7,799 nt of DNA from Oscillospiraceae bacterium (GTDB lineage Bacteria; Bacillota; Clostridia; Oscillospirales; CAG-272): positions 1-7,799 of the forward strand of contig SVTU01000069.1 of the NCBI GenBank assembly GCA_015063655.1. The letters are read 5' to 3'. The notes beneath the pieces are model-generated. The model was given only the letters and a program-made list of their open reading frames with translations, did no database searches and was not told where the DNA came from. A program made the translations under genes and the position numbers. Below, piece after piece: positions 1 through 6,005 of this stretch. Every line of letters begins with the position of its first letter. The first letter of the stretch is position 1.

Positions 1-1
1 A

Positions 2-292
2 ATAGAAAAGCTTCCGTCTCGGAAGATCAAGTATTGGCTATTGGATATTGGCATGCTTGAGTGGCGCATGTGGGACGGCGGAAAGCAAAAGCTCTTCCCG
101 ACGGACGTGGGTGAGTCGATCGGAATCGTTTTGCAAATGTGGGAGCAATATGGCAGAAAAACACCTGTCGTATATCTGTCGCGGGAGGCACAACAGTTCA
201 TTATCGACAACATAGATGCGGTCATAGCCGTTCGAAAGGAAAGACCCTCATGGCAACAGGAAGTCGATGAGGGGCAGAAAGACATGGTATGA
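2..292 (+). CDS. 3' end of an unrecognised gene (5' truncated by window edge)
   Basis: The frame is open from base 2 to a TGA at 290-292 and gives at least 96 residues. No start with a ribosome binding site is visible, and an in-frame TTG at 41 has no Shine-Dalgarno sequence before it, so the gene most likely begins upstream of the window. The visible part is soluble-looking, with no membrane segment and a mixed alpha/beta pattern. It is rich in Trp (WLLDIG, EWRMWDGG, MWEQYG, SWQQE) and has a charged C-terminal tail. The stretch PVVYLSREAQQFIIDNID looks like a beta strand followed by an amphipathic helix. I do not recognise the family. No clear hairpin terminator lies between the stop and the promoter at 321, so some read-through into the next gene is possible. 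That it is a real gene is fairly likely from its composition and position; its function is unknown. Confidence 0.55.
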   Translation: MEKLPSRKIKYWLLDIGMLEWRMWDGGKQKLFPTDVGESIGIVLQMWEQYGRKTPVVYLSREAQQFIIDNIDAVIAVRKERPSWQQEVDEGQKDMV

Positions 293-320
293 TTTCGAAA
301 AAGTTTCTTAATAAAACGTA

Positions 321-348
321 TTGACAAAGAGGCGGGGTGTGATACAAT
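321..348 (+). promoter_or_regulatory. Sigma-A promoter of the beta-helix protein gene
   Basis: The -35 is TTGACA (321-326) and the -10 is TACAAT (343-348) with a 16-bp spacer. TGA directly before the -10 makes it an extended -10. Transcription should start near 355, leaving a leader of about 38 nt. This matches the vegetative sigma-A consensus at 11 of 12 hexamer positions. Confidence 0.8.
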
Positions 349-352
349 GAAG

Positions 353-371
353 ATGCTCCCTTGGGAGACAT
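353..371 (+). other. Small stem-loop at the predicted 5' end of the beta-helix mRNA
   Basis: CTCC (356-359) pairs with GGAG (364-367) around a CTTG loop, and ATG/CAT (353-355 with 369-371) extends it past a bulged A. It falls at or just after the predicted transcription start, where a short stem can protect an mRNA 5' end. The stem is short and the role is inference. Confidence 0.3.
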
Positions 372-392
372 ACGGAAAAAGAGGTGTATCAA

Positions 393-1463
393 ATGGAAAA
401 GACGTTTTTGGCGAATGGCTCAGCCTATATAACCGAACAGATCGCAAGGGCGGTGCGTGACGGCAGCCGCACGGTGACGGTGAGCGGCCGCTATACGGTC
501 GATCGGGAGATCCGCATCCCAAGCAACTTTACGCTTGTGCTTGCCGACTGCCACCTTCGTATGGCCGACGGTGTGTTTTGCAATATGTTCGTCAATGAGC
601 ATCACGGCACGGAGCTTGGAAAAACGGTGCAGGGAACAGACCGAAATATGACCATAATCGGCAAGGGTGAGGCGATCCTTGACGGCGGTGAGTATAACGG
701 GCTGTCCGAAAAGACACAGCTTCTTGACGGTATGCCCCCCATTTGGAAGAACAATCTGCTTCTGTTTACCAACGTAGACGGCTTCCGCATCACGGGCTTG
801 CATTGCCGCAATCAGCGTTGGTGGGCATTCAATTTCGTCTACTGTGCCAACGGCTACCTCGGCAATTTGGATTTTTGCTCCTGCGACGTGGGTGTGGACG
901 AAAACGGCGTGCGGTATCACGGCTTGAAGAGGGATAAGTATGCGGAGGTGCTGGTGAAAAATTCGGACGGCATTGACCTTCGTCAGGGCTGTCACGATAT
1001 CGTGATTGAAAATATCACGGGCTTTACCGAGGATGACACCGTGGCTCTTACGGCGCTCAACGGCCGCTTGGAGCAAGCGTTTTCCGTTGAGGGTCTTGCG
1101 CCCGACCTTGCCTACGTAACGGTGAAGAATGTAGCCTCCTCCGCCTATTGCACCAACGTCCGCCTGCTCAATCAGGGCGGAATACCCTTGCATGATATTC
1201 TGGTGGATGGGGTGACCGACACCTCACAGACTTCTCCGCATATGGATAGGGGCAGGTATGCCGTGCGTGTGGGGGATACGCATATGTACGGAGATAGGCA
1301 TTCCACGCCCGACGAGACCTATCGCATCACCATAAAAAACGTTCGAGGACGGGGACGGTGCGCACTGGATCTGGTAGGGGCGACACGTGATCTCGTGTTT
1401 GAGAACGTGGAGGGCTTTGACGGAGCGGAGGACTTGTCCGATAAGCGCACGGAGATTTTGTAA
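393..1463 (+). CDS. Right-handed beta-helix protein, GH28 (polygalacturonase)-like, intracellular
   Basis: The protein has 356 residues. ATG 393 is chosen because GAGGTG (381-386) lies 6 nt before it; the GTG at 384 is part of that ribosome binding site. The middle and C-terminal parts show repeating coils typical of a pectin-lyase-like parallel beta-helix: LDGGEYNG (96-103), FRITGLHCRN (131-140), HDIVIENITGF (201-211), YVTVKNV (241-247), YRITIKNVRG (310-319) and DLVFENVEGF (333-342). NSDGID (190-195) and EDD (213-215) match the first two GH28 catalytic motifs, NTDxxD and QDD, at about the right spacing (D192 to D214 is 22 residues). The usual GHG histidine and RIK motif are not seen where they should follow, so hydrolysis of polygalacturonate is uncertain. 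There is no signal peptide, so it probably acts in the cytoplasm on oligosaccharides, or has lost activity. It is transcribed alone and converges on the lipoprotein gene. A more general pectate-lyase-superfamily or epimerase-like role is possible. Confidence 0.8.
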   Translation: MEKTFLANGSAYITEQIARAVRDGSRTVTVSGRYTVDREIRIPSNFTLVLADCHLRMADGVFCNMFVNEHHGTELGKTVQGTDRNMTIIGKGEAILDGGEYNGLSEKTQLLDGMPPIWKNNLLLFTNVDGFRITGLHCRNQRWWAFNFVYCANGYLGNLDFCSCDVGVDENGVRYHGLKRDKYAEVLVKNSDGIDLRQGCHDIVIENITGFTEDDTVALTALNGRLEQAFSVEGLAPDLAYVTVKNVASSAYCTNVRLLNQGGIPLHDILVDGVTDTSQTSPHMDRGRYAVRVGDTHMYGDRHSTPDETYRITIKNVRGRGRCALDLVGATRDLVFENVEGFDGAEDLSDKRTEIL

Positions 1464-1508
1464 AAAGAGGGACTGTCTCAAATATAAATTTGAGACAGTC
1501 CCTCTTTT
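1463..1508. terminator. Bidirectional intrinsic terminator, 21-bp perfect hairpin
   Basis: Bases 1463-1483 pair without mismatch to 1488-1508 around the loop ATAA. The arm carries GGGACTGTCTCAAAT. The stem begins within the TAA stop of the beta-helix gene and ends 26 nt from the stop of the convergent lipoprotein gene. It is flanked by A-runs on the left and T-runs on the right, so it can terminate both strands. Its core recurs in the hairpin at 2396-2435. Confidence 0.85.
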
Positions 1509-1534
1509 GGATGGTCAGATTTGAAATACGTCAA

Positions 1535-2305
1535 TTAGTGAGCCGTTACCTTGCCGTAATCGGTCAGGGTAATGGTGTTGCGAATCTCGTATTTCACCCC
1601 GTCTACCGTGTTTTCTGCTCCGTAAGCAATACCGCTTAGCCTGTTTGCATCGTCAAAGGTAATGGTAACGTCACGTGAGTAAACGTTTAACGAAGGAACG
1701 GTGATTTTGCTGCCCTTCTTCAAAATGTATACCTTTTCACGGGGATTGTACTTGAAGTGCTCGTATTGCGCAATGCCCGCCAAGGCCTCAATCAGTGAAT
1801 GGCACGTTGTGCCTATGGTCGAAGGATCTGCGGTTGTGTTGCTTTGACTCTGTCCACCTAACGTTACGGTAACGGAGAGTGAATCCTTGGTGATCCAATA
1901 TTCCGTAACCGTTTCGGTGACCGCTCCGTTTGCTGTGACAGACGATGCCTCACGGATGTACACGTTTTCTAATGATGACATATGGAAGAAGCTCTCCCAT
2001 TGCTCCTGTGTCAGTCCTGTAAAGCCCAAGGGCTCCTTTCTGCTATAGTCACAGATCGTGCAGGGAATTTCCTGTACGCCCTCTTCTGCTTGCGTTGCCT
2101 CCAGTAGCGTAATGGGATTTCCCCAGAAATGCTCCAGCTTTTCATGCTTTTTGGTACATCCCTTCTTGTAGCAGGGATGCCAGTGATGCTCATCGTCATA
2201 GCTCCACGTGTCAAGAAACTCGCAGGCATGCCGACAGGAAATCAGCTGTGTTGTGGGAATCAAAAGCAAACATAAGGCGAGAAGAACGGGTACTATTTTT
2301 TTCAT
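1535..2305 (-). CDS. Secreted lipoprotein with a His/Cys-rich N-terminal segment
   Basis: The protein has 256 residues. The start at 2305 is chosen because AGGAG (2314-2318) lies 8 nt before it and the protein then begins with a clean signal peptide. That peptide is MKK, then a hydrophobic run, then LISC (21-24), a lipobox with Cys24 as the lipidated residue. The mature protein should be anchored on the outer face of the membrane. Residues 26-61 are dense in His, Cys and Trp (C28, H40, H41, H43, C45, C50, H54, H59), followed by a CTIC pair at 82-85. This resembles the Trp/His/Cys modules of gut clostridial surface proteins and could bind a metal. Residues 95-256 alternate beta strands and look like a beta-sandwich or LolA-type fold (TEYWITKDSLSVTVTLGG, KVYILKKG, RDVTITFDDANRLSGIAYG). 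It is a single gene with its own promoter and a shared terminator. I do not recognise a named family. Confidence 0.85.
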   Translation of the reverse strand: MKKIVPVLLALCLLLIPTTQLISCRHACEFLDTWSYDDEHHWHPCYKKGCTKKHEKLEHFWGNPITLLEATQAEEGVQEIPCTICDYSRKEPLGFTGLTQEQWESFFHMSSLENVYIREASSVTANGAVTETVTEYWITKDSLSVTVTLGGQSQSNTTADPSTIGTTCHSLIEALAGIAQYEHFKYNPREKVYILKKGSKITVPSLNVYSRDVTITFDDANRLSGIAYGAENTVDGVKYEIRNTITLTDYGKVTAH

Positions 2306-2356
2306 GGTGAGGTCTCCTTTTCGTGTTTGTTGTTGATGCGTCTGTCTTTCAATTCC

Positions 2357-2385
2357 ATTATAGCATATCACAGAGTATTCTGCAA
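2357..2385 (-). promoter_or_regulatory. Promoter of the lipoprotein gene
   Basis: Read on the minus strand, TTGCAG (2380-2385) and TATAAT (2357-2362) are separated by 17 bp, with TGC before the -10 giving an extended -10. The -35 is weak (3 of 6), but the perfect extended -10 compensates. It lies between the tRNA terminator and the gene, which makes the lipoprotein an independent unit. Confidence 0.75.
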
Positions 2386-2395
2386 GAGAAAAACA

Positions 2396-2435
2396 AAAGG
2401 AGCCGTCTCAAATGCAAAATTGAGACAGCCCCTTT
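2396..2435 (-). terminator. Intrinsic terminator of tRNA-Lys, second copy of the GTCTCAA hairpin
   Basis: Bases 2396-2411 pair with 2420-2435 with two mismatches (2404/2427 and 2401/2430) around an 8-nt loop. On the minus strand it is followed by TTTTGTTTTT, the expected U-tract for the tRNA transcript. The stem starts on the last base of the encoded CCA. The arms (GTCTCAA and TTGAGAC) are the same as those of the hairpin at 1463-1508. Confidence 0.8.
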
Positions 2436-2510
2436 GGTGACCCACCGGAGACTCGAACTCCGGACCCCTTGATTAAAAGTCAAGTGCTCTACCATCTGAG
2501 CTAGTGGGTC
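2435..2510 (-). tRNA. tRNA-Lys (anticodon UUU), CCA encoded
   Basis: The minus strand folds as a 76-nt tRNA. The acceptor stem is GACCCAC (5' end at 2510) with GTGGGTC, the discriminator is A (2438) and CCA is encoded (2435-2437). The D-arm carries AGCTCAGATGGTAGAGC. The anticodon stem is CTTGA/TCAAG with loop CTTTTAA, placing anticodon UUU at 2475-2477. The T-arm is CCGGAGTTCGAGTCTCCGG. It reads both AAA and AAG lysine codons. It stands alone with its own promoter and terminator, not in a tRNA cluster. Confidence 0.97.
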
Positions 2511-2529
2511 AAGCTTGCGCTACCCGTAT

Positions 2530-2558
2530 ATCATATCACAGATTGACGGGAATGTCAA
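2530..2558 (-). promoter_or_regulatory. Promoter of tRNA-Lys
   Basis: On the minus strand, TTGACA (2553-2558) and TATGAT (2530-2535) are 17 bp apart, 11 of 12 to consensus with TGA before the -10. The start should be near 2523, about 12 nt before the mature tRNA 5' end, which leaves a short leader for RNase P. Confidence 0.9.
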
Positions 2559-2614
2559 GGACTTTTTTGAAATTATTTTGCTTACTGTGGCGTGTAAAAA
2601 CGCTGTGGAAGAGG

Positions 2615-3127
2615 TCAGCGGCCGCACAGACGGTCGGCAAGGCGGGTGATGGCCTCGGGAAGAATATTGGGCAAAGAGCCCTCATAAAAGCCGTCCTCAA
2701 AATCATGCTCCCGAATGCTGTTGCGAATGCTACGCAGAAGCAGGCGATCGATGCCGTGTGCTTTTTTGGGGTCAAGCTCACCGCCAAAGCAATGAAAGCC
2801 GAGGGAAGGGATCAGCGTGCGGGGGATACCGTCATGCACGTAGTCGTCAAAGCGGTCGGGGAAGCCACAGCAGAGAAAGACGGCGCAGGGCATGGCGTTG
2901 AGCGCATCGGTATGGCGAGCGATATACTGACGGATGGGCTTTGAGACCCGTTCCATGCGCACCGAGGAGCCTAAGATCACGGCATCAAAGCCCGAGGGGG
3001 CGGGGATCGTTTCCTTGCCCGCATCACAGAGCGTGACGCCGTGAGAGGATGCAAGGGCATCCTTCAGCATAGCGGCGCACGTAGCGGTCGTTCCTGTTTT
3101 TGACGTGTATGCGATCAAGATCTGCAT
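2615..3127 (-). CDS. Flavodoxin-domain protein (flavodoxin_5 / HemG-like)
   Basis: The protein has 170 residues. Start 3127 has AGGAG (3135-3139) 7 nt upstream and begins MQILIAYTSKTGTT, the first beta strand of a flavodoxin. The frame is open further upstream but lacks both a ribosome site and similarity there. TSKTGTT (8-14) is the FMN-phosphate loop. FDAVILGSSVRMERVSKPI (47-65) is the strand and loop after it that characterise the protoporphyrinogen-dehydrogenase-like flavodoxin group, and AVFLCCGFPDR (82-92) is the next strand, where these proteins contact the flavin ring. It is likely a cytoplasmic FMN protein moving electrons to an unidentified partner. No heme genes are near, so a HemG role should not be assumed. 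The 3' end has only a weak 4-bp GCGT/ACGC hairpin before the tRNA promoter, so transcripts may run into the tRNA unit. Cys is frequent (C17, C34, C81, C86, C87, C113, C168). Confidence 0.85.
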   Translation of the reverse strand: MQILIAYTSKTGTTATCAAMLKDALASSHGVTLCDAGKETIPAPSGFDAVILGSSVRMERVSKPIRQYIARHTDALNAMPCAVFLCCGFPDRFDDYVHDGIPRTLIPSLGFHCFGGELDPKKAHGIDRLLLRSIRNSIREHDFEDGFYEGSLPNILPEAITRLADRLCGR

Positions 3128-3155
3128 GATATATCTCCTTTGCCTTTTTCGCTTC

Positions 3156-3184
3156 ATTATACCTCTTTTCTCCGTTTTTGTCAA
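3156..3184 (-). promoter_or_regulatory. Promoter of the flavodoxin-domain gene
   Basis: On the minus strand, TTGACA (3179-3184) and TATAAT (3156-3161) have a 17-bp spacer, a perfect sigma-A consensus. The start should lie near 3149, giving a leader of roughly 22 nt. It is divergent from the promoter at 3233-3261. Confidence 0.9.
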
Positions 3185-3232
3185 TCCCGTTTTTGTGTGA
3201 GGGGGCTAATGAAACGAAAACGGCCAAAAGCC

Positions 3233-3261
3233 TTGACAAAAGAGGAAAAAAGGTTTATGAT
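3233..3261 (+). promoter_or_regulatory. Promoter of the large membrane protein gene
   Basis: TTGACA (3233-3238) and TATGAT (3256-3261) have a 17-bp spacer, 11 of 12 to consensus. The start should be near 3268, giving a leader of about 40 nt that ends in the AAGGAG site at 3296-3301. Confidence 0.88.
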
Positions 3262-3307
3262 TAAGCTGTAAGGATCTCTCTACCATATATTACTGAAGGA
3301 GAATAGT

Positions 3308-5920
3308 ATGTACAGCTTGATTTTTTCATTGGTATTTTTGTTTTTTGCCTTACTTGCCGTACTTGTCGGACTGCTGAAGGCGAAGAAGAGAAATACACCG
3401 AACGTGTTGGCGAGAATGATCTTGATCGTGGTATCCACATTGATTTCCATCCCTCTGTCGGCTTTGTCCTCATGGGGCATCGGCAAGCTTGTGGTGAAGC
3501 TTGTTTCGGGCCGTCTTGGCGATACGGTTGGGGGATTTCTTGGTGACATTCCGTCCCTCGGTGACGTCGCCGTTGCGCTGATCGCCACCGTGATCGTACC
3601 CATATTCTTTACGGTGATCTTCCTTATTGTGAAGGCCGTTATGAATAAGGTACTGCTCATGACCGTGACAGGCTGGCTTGACAAGGTCGGCAAGGCCAAG
3701 GAAGAGCATGCGGCTATAGAGGCTGTTGTTGAAGAGACGGCGGCCGAGGAGACCGCTGACGAGACGGTGACAAAGAAGGAAAAGAAAAAGAAGAAGAAGG
3801 AAAAGGCTTTGCCCGAGTACCGTCATGCACGAGGCACGTGGGTGGCACGCCTGTGCAATGCGGGCTGTGCCTTGCTGGTGATCCTTGTGATCTCCTTTCC
3901 CTTCGTTGGCGGCTTGAAGCTGCTCGGCGGATTGGGTATGATGGCAACGGCAGGCTCTGACGGTGTGATCGCCAAGGTGGCGGATGCCGCCGCCAACAAT
4001 GCGGGAACCAAAACGGTTTCAGTGCTTGGCGGAGACTTGGTGTATGCAGGGCTGACCTCGTATCCCGTAGGCGGACGCTTAGCGCCCGTGTCCCGTGAGG
4101 CAAATTTTGTTTGCGAGATGGGAACGGCCGTTGTGGGCGGAAGCCAAATGACGGCACAGGAGCGTGCCGAGGCTTACCGCTCTGCCGCTACTGCCTGGGA
4201 AAAAACCACCATGCTGCCTACGGTGGGTGCTGAGCTTGTGAACGCCGCCCATGAGGATTGGGCGAACGGGGAAAGCTTCCACGGCGTTGCGCTGCCGTCT
4301 GTCGGCGGAAGCACGGTGCTGACCTCCACGCTCGTGGATTGCCTGGCAGGCTCGGATTGCCAGACCATGCGTACCGACGTGGCTACGGTGCTTCACATTG
4401 TGGCCGACGTGAACGAGCAGGAAATCACTCTGTCGTCGCTGTCGGGCAACGGCATGCAGACCCTGCTTGCGAATGAGGAGCTGATTTCAGGCATTGCGCT
4501 TGAGCTGTTGGAGAACGATCATCTGTCTCCCTTGCTCGGTGCGATCTCCGAGTTTAGCCTGCAGATGATCACCGAGAAGCTGGGAGCTTATGAGAATGCG
4601 GAGAAGGCCTATGCGGATTTTCTTTCGGATTCCGCTCTTGCGTATGAGAAGAGTGTAGAAAAGCTGGAAGAGGCTTCTGCCGTCGCCCCTGCGGCCGAGG
4701 GAGACGACCCGCTTACGCTTGAGGATATCCTGACCGATGAGATGGCCCGTCTGTTCTCGGATTACGGCATGTCGGCAAGCAACGAGGAATGCCGCAAGAT
4801 GGCCGCGGCCATGTGCGATGCCTTTGACGGCAGCAATACCGCCTCGGATGACGATATGCGCAGCTTCTATGCCAAGACCGACGTGATGGCCCTTGGCACG
4901 GCCGAGGACTTTATGAAGAAGAGCGTAGTGGTAACCTCGGATTCCATTCACATAGCAAACGGAGCAGTGGAGGACAAGGAGGCTGAGGCTCACAGCTTTG
5001 CAGGCGTTTGCGGCGCACTATCCGTGATGCTCGGCAACGTGACCGAGGATCCCTCCAACATTTCGCAGATGATCTCAAGCTTTGGTCCTGTGCTGGATGC
5101 CTTCTCAAGCAGCGCCATCATCGGCCCCGATGCGGCAGGCAATCTGCTGATGGCGACCCTGCAGTCTGAAAAGGTGCGCTCGTCTCTCGGTTTGTCCCTT
5201 AAGGGTGCAACCGATATTGCCGATTCGATTGCCGATTCCTCGCAAAAGGAGAATTACAGCGTGCTGATGATCTCGCTCTCCAACACCATTGCCGTGATGG
5301 AGAACAAGTCCAACAAGGCCGATTCCACCCAGCAGATCAATACGCTGATGAAGGATATGACGCCCGAATCCGCTAAGGTGCTGCAAACCATGTCCACGCC
5401 TGAGCTGATCAAGAATTACGGTGTGTCCGAAAAGAGCTCGGTTCCCGTATCTCAGATGATGTCGGATATGTTCGGCAACATGTCGGATGCCAAGAACGAT
5501 CCCGAAAATCCCATGTCCGATGAGCAGTATCAAAAGGAATCCACGGCTATCAACGATATGATGAGCATTGCCATGGCCGCCAACGACAACAAGGACGGCT
5601 CGAAGGCCACCTTCGGTGAGGACAGTGCAACGGGTATCACGGCAACCGAATACGTTGACCGTATGCTGGATTCTCAGGTTATGTCCGAAACGCTGGTGCA
5701 GAACGTCTACAAGGATGGCGAGACTGCGACGAATGACCCGTTGAACATCGGCAAGGAGCTGAGCGAGGCGGAGCAGACCGAGCTGACCGAGACCCTGCAG
5801 ACCCGTTGGGAGCAGCAGCTTGCCTCCTCTACGGACGAGGAAGCCAATAAGGAATATCAGAAGAAGCTCACGGCCATTGCCGCTGTGGTCAACCTTCCGA
5901 TCACCTTTGGCGCAAACTAA
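3308..5920 (+). CDS. Large membrane-anchored protein: CvpA-like four-helix head plus unknown extracytoplasmic region
   Basis: The protein has 870 residues. ATG 3308 has AAGGAG 6 nt upstream. Membrane segments are at about 3-23, 34-54, 87-110 and 183-207. Positive charges (KAKKR after helix 1, K-rich stretch after helix 3) predict both termini outside and a cytoplasmic linker. That linker (128-168) is acidic first (EETAAEETADE) and then a Lys/Glu run (156-166). The helix pattern, with GWLDKVGK after helix 3 and a Gly-rich turn before helix 4, resembles the CvpA (colicin V production) family with a charged insertion; this is inference from pattern. Residues 208-870 are mostly alpha-helical, rich in Met, Ser, Asp and Glu, poor in aromatics, with few Cys, and have no LPxTG or recognised enzymatic motif. 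They should face the outside. The gene is monocistronic, with its own promoter and a strong terminator. Composition matches its neighbours. Function is unknown; a cell-envelope structural or regulatory role is the most I would suggest. Confidence 0.9.
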   Translation: MYSLIFSLVFLFFALLAVLVGLLKAKKRNTPNVLARMILIVVSTLISIPLSALSSWGIGKLVVKLVSGRLGDTVGGFLGDIPSLGDVAVALIATVIVPIFFTVIFLIVKAVMNKVLLMTVTGWLDKVGKAKEEHAAIEAVVEETAAEETADETVTKKEKKKKKKEKALPEYRHARGTWVARLCNAGCALLVILVISFPFVGGLKLLGGLGMMATAGSDGVIAKVADAAANNAGTKTVSVLGGDLVYAGLTSYPVGGRLAPVSREANFVCEMGTAVVGGSQMTAQERAEAYRSAATAWEKTTMLPTVGAELVNAAHEDWANGESFHGVALPSVGGSTVLTSTLVDCLAGSDCQTMRTDVATVLHIVADVNEQEITLSSLSGNGMQTLLANEELISGIALELLENDHLSPLLGAISEFSLQMITEKLGAYENAEKAYADFLSDSALAYEKSVEKLEEASAVAPAAEGDDPLTLEDILTDEMARLFSDYGMSASNEECRKMAAAMCDAFDGSNTASDDDMRSFYAKTDVMALGTAEDFMKKSVVVTSDSIHIANGAVEDKEAEAHSFAGVCGALSVMLGNVTEDPSNISQMISSFGPVLDAFSSSAIIGPDAAGNLLMATLQSEKVRSSLGLSLKGATDIADSIADSSQKENYSVLMISLSNTIAVMENKSNKADSTQQINTLMKDMTPESAKVLQTMSTPELIKNYGVSEKSSVPVSQMMSDMFGNMSDAKNDPENPMSDEQYQKESTAINDMMSIAMAANDNKDGSKATFGEDSATGITATEYVDRMLDSQVMSETLVQNVYKDGETATNDPLNIGKELSEAEQTELTETLQTRWEQQLASSTDEEANKEYQKKLTAIAAVVNLPITFGAN

Positions 5921-5942
5921 TCATAAAACAAATCATAAAACA
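5919..5942 (+). repeat. 12-bp perfect tandem duplication overlapping the stop codon
   Basis: AATCATAAAACA occurs at 5919-5930 and again at 5931-5942. The first copy starts inside the TAA stop of the 870-residue protein gene, and the second runs into the left arm of the terminator hairpin. Read on the minus strand it supplies T-rich sequence after that hairpin. Confidence 0.8.
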
Positions 5943-5973
5943 AACGGGGTGTGGCTCTGCCACACCCCGTTTG
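5941..5973. terminator. Bidirectional intrinsic terminator between the large membrane protein gene and hpf
   Basis: Bases 5941-5955 pair perfectly with 5959-5973 (15 bp, mostly GC) around the loop TCT. The plus strand continues TTTTGCTTT; the minus strand continues TTTTATGATTTGTTTTATG. Both convergent genes can end here. It lies 20 nt after one stop and 32 nt from the other. Confidence 0.92.
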
Positions 5974-6005
5974 CTTTTGCTTTAAAAGTCCCCGTTGGGG
6001 AAAGA

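Noticed and set aside
420..1193. A 257-codon open frame antisense to the beta-helix gene
   Set aside because: It has no ribosome binding site or promoter, its translation is low-complexity in His, Ala and Val, and it lies fully within a gene with clear family motifs.
2306..2371. Upstream extension of the lipoprotein frame to 2371
   Set aside because: The extension reads through the promoter -10 and the ribosome binding site and would bury the signal peptide.
1463..2435. The segment between the two related hairpins as an insertion sequence or composite element
   Set aside because: The enclosed gene is a lipoprotein rather than a transposase, the right copy serves the tRNA as a terminator, and no target-site duplication is visible. 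Kept only as a question in the findings.
2578..2605. Weak hairpin GCGT/ACGC as terminator of the flavodoxin gene
   Set aside because: It has only four base pairs and lacks a proper U-tract at the right distance.
2504..2944. A 146-codon plus-strand frame over the tRNA 5' region and the flavodoxin gene
   Set aside because: It starts inside the tRNA and runs antisense to a recognised flavodoxin with a proper start; no ribosome site was found.
3770..3808. A-rich codon run as a possible programmed frameshift site
   Set aside because: The run is in frame as Lys/Glu codons, has no A-AAA-AAG heptamer in the right phase, and the frame continues with sensible protein on both sides.
4487..5533. Long minus-strand frames inside the 870-residue protein gene
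   Set aside because: They are rich in His, Arg, Leu and Gly, as expected from reading a GC-balanced gene backwards, and have no start signals.
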